From assembly GCA_942159475.1 (NCBI GenBank), contig OW804102.1, forward strand, positions 34,106,873-34,170,872: a stretch of DNA of 64,000 nt, given 5' to 3'. This DNA comes from Sthenelais limicola (lineage: Eukaryota; Annelida; Polychaeta; Phyllodocida; Sigalionidae). The position numbers and the translations under genes were made by a program. Below are positions 24,429-35,160 of this stretch, piece after piece. Under the pieces are notes generated by a model that did not search any database, was not told the origin of the DNA, and was given only the letters and a program-made list of their open reading frames with translations. Each line of letters begins with the position of its first letter. Positions within the stretch are counted from its first letter, which is position 1.

Positions 24429-26097
24429 CTGAGGAGAGATGAAAGCGTGCACATGCGCAGTTAGCGCTTCCTGTGGCAGGGCTAGACGTGACCTCTGGTG
24501 TGTGAAAGAGGAAGCAGCTAATGAGCGATAATAGGGAGATAACCTAAGTTTCCTTCAAGAAGCTGATAGGGCTCGGCTGGCTATGTTCCTGCGTAGAATT
24601 ACCAGTTTATTTATAACCTAAACAGGAGAAACAACAATCAGGTCTTGGCAGCATTTGAAAGCTGGTGGTCGTTTTGATTCATTTTTGTAGGCAAATAAAC
24701 AGTTACTATGTAACTATGGTAACTTGATTTGAATAAAAGTATTATAATAAAAACATACATCAAATTACTACAGGAATGAAGTACTAGATACTTTTATAGT
24801 CAATATAACAGTAATGTAAGGCCTACTGACTGTTGTTTATGCATGTGACTTAGTTTCTACTTACTTACCAATATAATGATATAAAAAATACTTTAATTTA
24901 CTTTAAGACTGTAAATGATAATGTTTTGTGAAGATGGTAATGAATGCTCTGGGGTTTCTGGTAATTTATACAAATTGATTAATTAATTTTGATTATAAAA
25001 TAAACATTATGTGTCCAAACCCATCAAGTAAAATTGCACCTTCAGTTTTTTCTACAGTTACTGAATAACTTTACCGAGATCGAAGCAAGTCAAATTTGAC
25101 GTCAACAATTCACTATCTGGTATAATAGGGATAATACAATTGTCATAAGAAATAACTATTTTATTATATTAAAAGATCCCATTCATTTTCCCGAGAGAAA
25201 ACCCATCCATAACATGCATCCGATCTCATGAAATCCGGTCACCCTAAATTAAGTTATTCGATCACCATTTCCAATATATGTTAGAGATATACTAGGAAAA
25301 GACCTGAAAAGAGGAGAAACTCCTGGGAGTAAATCTAATTACAAAAGAACCGGAACCACCAGAGCCTATTTATAATCCAGAGCTATATAAAATCAGGGCT
25401 ACCCTGGTCATTAACCTACATTGTTAGGAACCAGGTATTTGTGGGCTTCGTCGCGTGTTTGGGACTCTATAAGTCTCTATAAGCAGACTTAGCATCTGAA
25501 AAGCAGTACTAAATTGATATGGAAGAACGTCGAACAGCTGCTATTAGAAACACTATCAGAATTTGTTTTTCCTTTAATGTGTAGTCCTTGTACGATAAAT
25601 CTTTCTTTTAAACTAGATATCCTTTTATCTTTCGATGGATAGAGTCTTACAACTACTTTTTCTGTCCAAACTAGTTTGCACCAAACTATACATTTGATTT
25701 CGTATTGTAAGGTGTTATATATGTATTTTGTGTGTATTAAATCGTGGAACCTGATATATACACACACGTCATTCCTCACTCCTTCAATGTTAGGATGTGA
25801 TCAGTACATTGATGTCATAGTAGTAGGGGCATTACTGGTGAAGCCCGTATAGTACAGTCACATAAGTGGCTTATAGTAACAGTGTTACCGGTCTCATTAT
25901 TCGGGAGGAAAAGGTAATTTATTTCTGCTGAATTTATACGCTTCAGAGTGACATACTATCATGCCACTATTATGGTGTTCTGATATATAACTACATTTAA
26001 ATGGCTTTTTCTCACTAAGTATATGACTTAATAATTCCTTGGACCCACCCCCTTATCTTCTTTCCCCAAAAGGAAATGTTTCCCTCTCACATGTAGT
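24429..26097. other. Unique AT-rich sequence, nothing recognised
   Basis: No transposon ends were seen. An AGCGATAAT word lies at 24524. A 96-codon minus-strand frame at 25489-25779 has background composition. Confidence 0.5.
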
Positions 26098-26332
26098 GTG
26101 TCAGATTTTCATAAAATGCACAATTTGCAGCTGTACATATTTAGTAAATTCTGCTAAATTAGACTGCAATTTAGTCAATACTAGGTAGATCCGAGTATAT
26201 TTGGCATTGCGTTGATTCTAGCAATCTGTCTGGTTAGGTTTAACTGTATTTTGAAATTTATTTTCGTCCGAAAATTGGGATATTCGAGAGGATTGGTAAA
26301 GGCGAATTGTGCGTTTACTGGTGACTTCACCC
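26098..26332 (-). mobile_element. Family 1 MITE copy D, with hybrid ends
   Basis: This is a reverse-oriented 235-bp copy. Its left end is GTGTCAGATTTTCA, whereas its right end is GGTGACTTCACCC, the alternative terminus also seen in copies G, I, J and L. The flanking 4-mers TAGT and TAAT differ at one position, consistent with an aged duplication. It is non-coding; frames in both directions across it are artefacts. Confidence 0.85.
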
Positions 26333-28016
26333 TAATATTTCTTCTGATGGCTTTAATTTTCGACGACCCAAACTCTCCCACACCATTGCACAACAACTGA
26401 CACAGATCATTGTTTTATAAGACCAGACCAATCGTTCCACTCCAACCAAAGATCATGGAATCCTCTGAATCATTGTACAGAGAACAATGGGCAAATTATC
26501 TTGTGTCTGCCTTTTGTCGTTCTGTGTGAATGGGTGAACAGTGGCCATTGAGTGTGGGTTTCTTTGTGATTTTGGTGGATATTTTTTATGAAAGTCTACC
26601 AGAAACAAAGCTACTGAGGCTCGACAAAGGTGGAGGGAAAATTACATGTCGCTGATTTAGGACAGAAGAACCCACGATTTCATTTAAATCTTTTTCCAAA
26701 TAGTTGATATCCAACTTGAGATGATATAGATAAATATTCGTTTTCAATATGTTATGGACATTAGCAATTTTGTTTGTCATGGAAGGTCAAGGAAAGGTCA
26801 AGGAAATATTCAAGGCAGATAAATCATGATGGTGTATAGAATTTGTAAGGGATAAATGGATTTGTTGGGTTTTCTTAAATAAAAATGCACAAAAGGGTGT
26901 TTCCGGGGTGGGGGTGGGGGTAGGAGGTCTTTTTGCCATCTTGTGGTAAAAGCTGCATGGCATGTGTGTTATCACCTCCTCAAAGGTGGTAGTGAAGCTG
27001 GTGAAATAATTAGTGTAATCCAGCATTGGGAATTAATACACAAGTATGGCCATTCTCCCACCCCTACACAGACTACAACGCTATCATTCATAACATGATG
27101 AGTCAGTCCTTATGAAAAAAGTTTCAGACATAATTATTTATCAGTAAATTACAGCTCTTGGAGGGAGTGATGTCATGATGCAAAGTTTAGCTTATATTAA
27201 TAGAAATATACGTAGACAATGACAATATTAAGGATTAAGTTTGACTCCAAGGCTGTCTACGTTGTCCAACTGCCAATACATACCTTGCAGTAAATACATC
27301 ATAAAGATATACTACATACATTTTCGGTAATATCAAAGATATTTCCTAATTCGATTTCGATTTAGGAATTCAGAAAAGAAATAGGAGCTCTGCAATGTCA
27401 TACCCAATTGCGTCAAAAGGACAGGTATAGAGTTCACCTCAACTCCAACAGAGAAATGCAGCATGAACCAGACAAACAATGTAAAGATTGGTAGAGTTGA
27501 GTGGAGGGCAAAGGGGTATGGTACGTATTATCCAAACATATCATACGTATAATTCAAAAGTTACCGACGTGAAAACCTAAAGTGATAAAATCATTTCCAT
27601 TTCTAAAATGTCAATAGATACTACATATAAATATATCTCACTCATCTAAATGTTCTGTCTATTATTAGAAACCAGTCAAATCCACCTCTCACTCCCAATA
27701 ACTAAATTCCCGATCCACATAGATCTGAGGGGGACAAACATACAGACAGAGAGACAACACTGCACCCAGACTCCTTTGTTTGAATATTTTCACCGAAATT
27801 CCACCAGCCAATCACATTGGCTGATGAAACCTCGCCCTCAGTGATCTCGTCCATGCGAGACTTGGGGCGTGGGGATGTTTATTCAGGGAGGGAATGACGG
27901 CAGTGAGGTGCTGGTCTGATATGGGGGGTGTGATTACACCAACAAGTCATACTAAGGCTTGTGTGGGACGGAAAGTAAGTAGAGATGACTGCTTGTGTTT
28001 ATATATTTATATTATA
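26333..28016. other. Unique sequence with a small AAGGTCAAGG duplication
   Basis: GGTCAAGGAAA occurs twice in tandem near 26784-26805, which gives two nuclear-receptor-like half-sites. Nothing else was recognised. Confidence 0.45.
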
Positions 28017-28222
28017 TACTGTAAACGTATTTATTTTCGCGCAGATAAATTTTCGCGCACTAAGCGCTGTGACACCTTTTCGCGCGGATTTGAATTTGCG
28101 CAGCAAGGTAGTCTCACACCTTGTTTATGCATTAATTATACCTTTTGCGCAGGATTTATTTTTGCGCAGAAAGATGGGTGCGCGAAAATAAATACTGCGC
28201 GAACATTAATACGTTTGCAGTA
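28017..28222. mobile_element. Family 3 MITE with GCGCGAA-rich ends
   Basis: This 206-bp element has long inverted ends. The left end contains TACTGTAAACGTATT and TTTTCGCGC; the right end contains GCGCGAA and AATACGTTTGCAGTA. It is full of TTCGCGC and TTTGCGCAG motifs that fold on each other, in sharp contrast with the AT-rich surroundings. Similar elements are familiar from marine invertebrate genomes. Two frames of 68 and 125 codons across it are by-products. Confidence 0.8.
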
Positions 28223-29649
28223 TGTAGTACTATATATATACTGCGCCTCGGTCAAGGGCACAGAGGATTAAACTCAATGACAACTTGTGGACCCAAACCA
28301 AACAGAGGTTCGGAATTAGAATTAGGGGTATGGGATTAGAATTGAAGAGAGCAGTAAAATTAATCTGTAAAAATTGTTTGTTCTTACGTTCATTTCCCAC
28401 AACAAAATATTTAATACTACATTTCTATGTCGCAGGGGTTTCTCATTCATATTTATTATTTCGGAAATGAGTTTATTATCATCAGAATTTTATTTCAGCT
28501 CTAATTAGTTTTAATATGATTTATTCCAATTCCATATGGTACTCGTATATATTCGAATAGTGACTCTGCGAAAGGCCCTTATAGGTATCCAAACACGCTT
28601 GAGTCAGAGGCTTTAGGCTCTTTCTATAATGAGACACCAATGAGCAACGCAAATTAAGTAGTATAAGCAAAGTGGGTATAGTGTATGGCACTCGCGCTCC
28701 TTCCCGCAGTGCCATAACATAAGTAGTATAGGAAAAGCTACCTAACGTTATGGCAATTCACCGACACACTTCACGAATAAATCCTTAAATTACACAAGAA
28801 ATAAAGAAAAATCGTCGTGCACCTCCCTTCATTTTGCTGCTTCATGTTCCAGCTTAAGACAACTCACCTGAAAATTGTAAAAAAAGAACAACTTTTAGTT
28901 ATCAGTTTTAAAAGGTTAGCAAAGAGTAAATGAATACTTGACATGGGCGAGATAGCCTTAGGTCAAGACCTAATTAGTTCCATTCCAATTTGTTTGCTTG
29001 GATTCTTCCCTTTTTTCATATCTCCTTCAATCAGGTTTCATTACCGAACAAAACCTGAGGTTTCTAAGAGATAAAAAGGCCAATTCACGCGCCACTAGCC
29101 GAGCGTGATTTGCCGCGAGACTTTGCTTTCATTGCATAATTTTGGAACGCCAATGAGCGAAACTCTCAGGGTTCACAATCAAAAACACTCCATGAGGTGT
29201 TTTTGTTCTAAATTTAAAAGGAATCTCAATTGATTGCTTGTAGGTATTGAAACATGGGAGACGGGGGAACATGGTAGTTGGAGGCCGTTGTTGACAGAGT
29301 GGATGAAACCACCTCAAGGCGGAAAGTTTATTGTTAAGACTTCTATGGTGCGCCTCGAAAAAGAAAATATTGAGCTTGGGTATTTATCGGTTCTATATAT
29401 TCACAAACACTCAAAAGACTTTTAAATTTTTCCAATAATTTTGTTTAACTTCATTCTCGTCAACTTGTACACAGACTTTCGTTCATTAGAGTTTTAGACT
29501 GAATGCTTCCCTATCAATCTTGAATTGATTCCTTGATAAAAAATGATTTTAAATCCTACGTTAATACATATTTGAACATACTATTTCTGTGTGAAGTTAT
29601 AAATCTCAGCGTCTGGGCTAATTAAACTTACCTATCAATTTAAACCATG
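28223..29649. other. Unique sequence, one small hairpin
   Basis: TATGGCACT and AGTGCCATA near 28684-28717 form a short stem around a pyrimidine-rich loop. No gene or repeat family was identified. Confidence 0.45.
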
Positions 29650-29695
29650 TTTGTTACATGAATAAGGTCTACTTTGTTACATTAATAAGGTCTAC
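29650..29695 (+). repeat. Two tandem copies of a 23-bp unit
   Basis: The unit TTTGTTACATTAATAAGG plus TCTAC occurs at 29650-29672 and 29673-29695 with one or two differences. Confidence 0.8.
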
Positions 29696-29753
29696 TTCAA
29701 GGATAAGTCAATATAGTTTCATTAACAAATGACCAAGTAGAGGTGTGTGTGTT

Positions 29754-29816
29754 GGGGGGGGGGGGGGAGAGCGGGAGAGGACGTGGGGGGGGGGGGGGGA
29801 CTGGAGGGGGGGGGGG
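29754..29816 (+). repeat. Three long G runs in 63 bp
   Basis: G runs of about 14, 15 and 11 bases (from 29754, 29785 and 29806) are separated by short GAGCGGGAGAGG-type spacers. This is the strongest G-quadruplex-forming candidate in the window. The run lengths may be imprecise in assembly. A 125-codon frame starting here is not credible. Confidence 0.85.
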
Positions 29817-30070
29817 AGCGTTGATTATACTCAAATTATTGCACTAACAATAACATGGTCCCTCCTCGTTCTCCTTAACCAGACATCAGTACAATTCATA
29901 AAACACCAAACAAAATCAATCACGCTTCCCGTCCCATCCCGAGCATCACATGACAGAGATAAGGCTTCTCCGTCTCATCAGCTTCAAAAGCCCCCTTTAT
30001 CGCCCAAGGACCATGATGCCTTGCGTCCATGTATCCCGTCGTGCACCTCGCGCCTCAGCAATTCTATAGA

Positions 30071-30160
30071 GACGTCATTTCATCATACACCGCCGTCACC
30101 TCACCATCAAGCCGTGACGTAACAAACCAGGCGTGACGACCTTGGCGGAAGTGACGTCAC
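30071..30160. promoter_or_regulatory. CRE cluster with ETS/CRE composite
   Basis: GACGTCAT (30071-30078), TGACGTAA (from 30116) and TGACGTCA (30152-30159) lie within 90 bp. The last is part of CGGAAGTGACGTCAC, an ETS site fused to a full CRE. The local sequence is CpG-richer than average and may be a promoter. No adjoining exon was recognised on either side. Confidence 0.4.
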
Positions 30161-30499
30161 GGATGAATTGGCGCGATCAATGTCCGTTAATGACACTAGG
30201 TGTCAGTAGTGAATCATCAGCGAGTGTAATATGTTGCCTGGCTGTGAAAGGACGGGGTGTGTGGAGAGGGTGAGAGAGGGGCATTAGACTCAGGCTATTC
30301 AAAACTGACAAATGGACTCTCATAGATAATTAACCCAGACCCTTTCTATGGTTCCACCCCTGGGGTTGTGAAAGGGGTAATGCATAGGGGTGAGGCAAAG
30401 TAGGATGTGTGGTGAATGGATACTCAAAGATATGTTCCGTGTATCATTCATGAAAATACAATCTCTCTTTGGGCTGAATATTGTCCGACAATAACATAT

Positions 30500-30722
30500 G
30501 GGTCGCCAGAAATTTTACATTCAATATTCACCAATTCCCTCAAATAAGTTTTTTGAAAAAATAAGGTTCAAAATGGCGTCTAACTTAACCAAACAGATTT
30601 CAACACAGTGCCAAATAATTATATTCAGACATATTTATCCTTCTTTTTTCAGCCTAATTTAGGAGAATTTACTGAATGTGCAGAGCTGCCAATTATGTCC
30701 ATTTCAGGGCATCTTCAGCCAC
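30500..30722 (+). mobile_element. Family 1 MITE copy E, diverged
   Basis: This diverged copy begins GGGTCGCCAGAAATTTTACA and ends near CATCTTCAGCCAC. Interior landmarks include AACTTAACCAAACAGATTTC and GAATGTGCAGAGCTGCCAATT. ATAT precedes it (30496-30499) and follows it (30723-30726), but the exact right boundary is uncertain because the terminal CCC is degraded. Confidence 0.8.
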
Positions 30723-30726
30723 ATAT

Positions 30727-33060
30727 ACGTTGTTACAGATTTATCATAGTAGGTGTACAGACACATATTTATACTTTAAGGTACTCTATATTATATACAG
30801 ATATATCATGCGGATGCGTTATAAGTTATGGGGATGAACATAATAGTTTTTCAATACTGTATCTTTTTTCTTCATAGAGGCCAATATGCTATTATCATAT
30901 AACATCATAGAGATTTATACTCCCCATCCCTACATGTTATAGCTGTTTTTTAACATAGTTTAACTATTTTCAATTTGAAATAGTTTAGTTTATATTCAAT
31001 TTAAACTATTTGAATGTGTCATTTATATTTCGGACACAACCCGCATATCCTTTACCTCATACCTCAGCGCCACACTTCCTACCACCACTTAAATGTAAAG
31101 CTAAGAAAGGGTTGTAGATATTAGGTCACCGCCGTATCCACTCGACCCTATGCCAACAAAGCCAAAGGATGCCAGGACCACAAAGAACGATGACGTAACA
31201 AAAACTGTGGTCTGGCCGACGCGGTGCCAAAAGGAGCGCAAAAAATGGCATTGTTTGATGCATTGACAATAGACTACCAGTAGCGGTTCCAAGGTCAAGG
31301 CTATGGTGGGGCGGCGAGGGTTCATGGATCCCTCACTCATCACTGTGTGTAACTACTAACATGTAATGTGAATGTAGATGAAATTATATTATTTTTGTAA
31401 ATGATATTAGAGGAAAATATGCGCACTCCAGATGACTGATGTTTGGGGATAAACTTCACATATTCACCCTCTTTAGTAAAGAGATCCAGATAACTATGAC
31501 TTACATCATATCAACAGATGTCATGTATAGTTATAACTAATTTATTTTTCAAATAACTTGTGAATCTCCATGTCAATTGAGCAGTCGGAGAAGGAGAATA
31601 GATAGCCAGTAGTCAGTCAATCGGAGATGAAGGAAGCTGACTGTCAGCCATCAGCTGAGTAAAGTCCAATTTTATCTGGCTGTTTTTCAATCAATCAGCC
31701 GACTGTCCCCGTGTGAAAATCCGCGCAGTGGATAAGGGGCTTTGGTCTTATTTAAACATATCAGACATGTTAAATTGTTTTTTTTTAAATTTCATTTTCG
31801 GCAAATACATTGAATCAGTTCAAGTGTAAACATGCTGTACCCGTCAAGGATGATCTGAAGCGTTGCTTTTTTGTGACAATCTTAGTACTCTAAATCATAT
31901 ATGTTATAGAACCTTAAGAAGTCCCCCCATGCAGCAGCTTATCCTATCTCCCCTTCTATTTCCTAGAATTCCCAACTCCTTCTCTCTTAGAATTGCGCCC
32001 CTCCCCCCTCTTCCTAGAAGTGCCAGAAAGTGGAATGGAGTAGTAGTGACTGGTGTGTGACAGACAGGCTGGGTGGAGTGGTTGCTTGTTTCCTGGTTAG
32101 GCAAGAAGTAGTAGTTGTGCCTGTGCAAAGATGACCTGTATTATGACAAAGGCTGTAATATGAACCACACTTCTATTGGTGCACACGCACGGGTGTGTTG
32201 TTGGTAGTGGAACAAGCTTTTATTCAGGGTCAGGCTCCAGGAAAACATTAACAATGGAAGATATGATGTAGGAAGTCTCCTATTCTTGGTCCCTTACTAA
32301 ACAGGGAGATATATGTCCTAATAATGTGATAAGACATGTAATCGTATACATACGCATGTGATATGACTTCACATATGACTTCCCCATATCACATATATAT
32401 AATGTATGTGGTATGCAGTGGACATGCATGAGGATCTAAACCTAAGAAATGGTTTCAAGAGAGGATTTTTGATTTGATTTAAAAATATTTTATTCAGGTC
32501 ATTGAACATTTCCATACCTATAACACGAATATTCTCAGGACAGCCTGAAGTGCCTAAAGTGTATATATTATATATATATATAGTCTAAAAGTATGTATTT
32601 TATGGATGACAGATTAATTTAGGCTTAATGTTATAATATAATAAATCATTTTGTTTCACTGGCTTAGAATATAATATTCATGTACATTAAACAGACGTGT
32701 TAGTTAGCTTGTCTAAGATATATCAAAATACATCAATACAGTTATAAATGATGCATCGACCGCCATAATAATATGAACTGGAAGTGAATGAATACATTTG
32801 TTCTTGTCAAGGTATTGTTTAGTAATGGTAGATTTACAAGTGGATATCTTTTTGATATGCGGGTTGACAAACATGGATATGATGGTTTTTAAATTCTGCC
32901 TTACCTTCGTCATTTGGCGTTTGACAATGATAAAACTTATTTATGGTTTTAAAGTTATGGTCCACTTTCTAATCCTCAACAAATGTTTTTCTTTTAAACT
33001 TGTGCTCATTTTATATTCCTTCGTGGAATTTAAGAAAATTACTTTTTAATCTGATGATGT
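30727..33060. other. Unique AT-rich sequence, nothing recognised
   Basis: Isolated motifs such as TGACGTAAC next to AACTGTGGT occur near 31.19 kb. The 80-codon frames on either strand have no support. Confidence 0.5.
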
Positions 33061-33093
33061 ATTGGTTTACAGTGCTTCATCATTGACAAAACC

Positions 33094-33187
33094 TAATCCA
33101 ATAGACCTTCCATTTCACCCCTGGGATTATGATAATCCTTGGGCTAATCCAAGCATCAAATTAAAGGCGGACACCATGTTGGGATTA
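33094..33187. promoter_or_regulatory. Five TAATCC sites in 94 bp, Otx/Pitx/Gsc-type cluster
   Basis: TAATCC occurs at 33094, 33133 and 33145, and its complement GGATTA at 33124 and 33182. TAATCC is the preferred site of lysine-50 homeodomain proteins such as Otx, Pitx and Goosecoid. Two of the sites face each other three bases apart (GGATTATGATAATCC), the arrangement expected for dimer binding. No gene can be assigned as the target. Confidence 0.42.
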
Positions 33188-35091
33188 ACGGACAGTTTCT
33201 CCTCCCCTCAAACCTTCTCCCACCATTGCTAATCAACAAGCCGGCCTTGTCTCCATGGACCCGGCCCCCAACCGCAAAAATTACCACCCTCCATCTCTTC
33301 TTCCTCACCACTTCCTCACAATAGGGCATTTGGCAATGTCGCAGTTCACGTCAGCATAAACAAGAGTTATTTTTGGGGTAATGTGTATCGAAAAGTTCAC
33401 ATGGAAAGTTGTCATTCTATTTTTTTCGAATTTTGTTCTATACTGTGTTATAAGTTTTATATTCATGTCGTTATTGGTTATTTGATCATTTATTATTTCA
33501 GTTTCAGATTAATCATGATAAATGGGTGCAATGGAAGCATCCTTAATTATTGTCATTACTGGTGTGAGGGTTTCTCAGGAGATACATTTCTTTGTATGTG
33601 TCACGTTGTATTGTTTCATTTCTATACAATTATTATTAAAACGGTAAAGGGAAGAACGAGAATAACAATAACAATAATTGGTTTCTCTGCCTTTTGTCAT
33701 AACCACCCTTCCCGTCAGCCGTTCTACAAGTATCACGTCAATGTCAACCGCTCTATTGCCTCTTTAGAATCTCTGTATTTGATTCAAACTCCCAAAAGGC
33801 CAGGGTGATGTGGAACACCCTCATTTCCAACAAAGCACTTTTTTCCAGCACTTGTTGGCCGTACAGAAAGGGGCCTCCCTGTGAATACTGTTAATTAGGT
33901 TCCCTCGCGGTTTTCGCATGGGAAAGTTAATCAAAATGTCTGGGAAAATGCAATTTTAAGGACAGAGGCAGTCAGACAAGGGTTTCCTTTTGGTAACCTG
34001 AGAAAATGAAGGGTTTCGTGCTTTGGTAGTTTTTAAATGAATTAATGCTCCATTTCTCAGGCATAAATTTCTTTTTCTTTCATCTGGCAAATGGGTGGTT
34101 TTGAATTTCTGCACTTTCTTCTGATTGCAGCATTCCTTACAGGGATTCTATCCAACACAGCAATCCAGGAAACGCTGAGGACTAATTGAGTCACATGAGG
34201 ACATTGGACCATGGAACCATTATTTGACATGGAAACAGTTCGCCTACGCACTCATACAGCTCAATTTCTGTAGCCCGCTATAATAATTAGCGAAGCCAAA
34301 GCAAAAAAATGTTCCTCGATGTAGCTACTATTTGATATGTGCTAAATGGAATTTAAAATTTAATGTTATTTTAAGTTGGTTTATTTAATGGTAAGTTCAT
34401 TTGAAGTAGTTGTTAGTCAATTTGGGCAGCGGGGTCATTGAGAAAACTCCCTGATATCATCACTTCATTTTAACTCCAGTGAACCATAATTATATGGAGG
34501 AGCTCGCCACTCCTTTACATTTACAGAACCAGCTTAACAACACTTTGTAATCCTTACACAAATATTATGCAGGGCCCCGTCTCCCGAATGAAAGAACGGC
34601 CAGATTATTAGTCATAAATTAGAGAGCCAATTATAACTGAATTAGGGAATTAACTTATATTTCCTTCGTGAAACTATGAAACAATTGCAGTTATTAACTT
34701 GCAATTACTTTTGCTAAAATGCTGTCCCACAACTTTTAAAACTCCAGGGGAGCAAGTACATGCGTACCAGACATTCACTAGTTGGACAATGGAGAGAAAA
34801 ACAATACGTTTCTCACACCAAAAATAGTACGTGATCATTCTTCACCTCAAGGACTTATCTTAAAACCATCGTTTAATACATTGTAAACATTGTTTTTATT
34901 TCAGAGAACTTCTTTTGTTAAGCAAAGTAGTTTCCACCGTCGCATGCAAATCAGAAAAATCAATCCTATAAAGGTATAGGTAAATAGGACTTTCACCAAA
35001 CACACAGACTTTCCTAACATTTTAAAACTCTTTTCAATGGACTCCACTTAACAAAATTTGTCATCAAACACTCTCACGGTGTTCCTCTTCA
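33188..35091. other. Unique sequence, possibly regulatory
   Basis: This stretch is repeat-free with many TAATTA, AATTAG and CAATTA words, especially 34.55-34.75 kb, next to the TAATCC cluster. The 141-codon frame at 33383-33808 is the longest in the window but reads as random hydrophobic/cysteine-rich sequence with no domain and is not called. Confidence 0.35.
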
Positions 35092-35160
35092 TTGGCACCA
35101 TGCCAAGAGTTACTGCGCACGCGCACAAGGTCACATTGAAGGACCAATGACAATGCACCC
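35092..35160. promoter_or_regulatory. Perfect NFI palindrome, NRF1 site and CCAAT box
   Basis: TTGGCACCATGCCAA (35092-35106) fits the full NFI pattern TTGGC-N5-GCCAA. TGCGCACGCGCA (35114-35125) is a consensus NRF1 site. AAGGTCA and a CCAAT box follow within 20 bases. NRF1 and CCAAT sites together are typical of housekeeping promoters. No exon was identified nearby. Confidence 0.42.

Noticed and set aside
27894..28271. 125-codon plus-strand frame
   Set aside because: It mostly translates the GCGCGAA MITE at 28017-28222.
29745..30122. 125-codon plus-strand frame
   Set aside because: It begins in three G runs whose lengths are unreliable, and the rest has no domain.
33383..33808. 141-codon frame, the longest in the window
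   Set aside because: It has random-looking cysteine- and hydrophobic-rich composition matching the translated AT-rich background, no domain, and no splice or poly(A) context that stands out.
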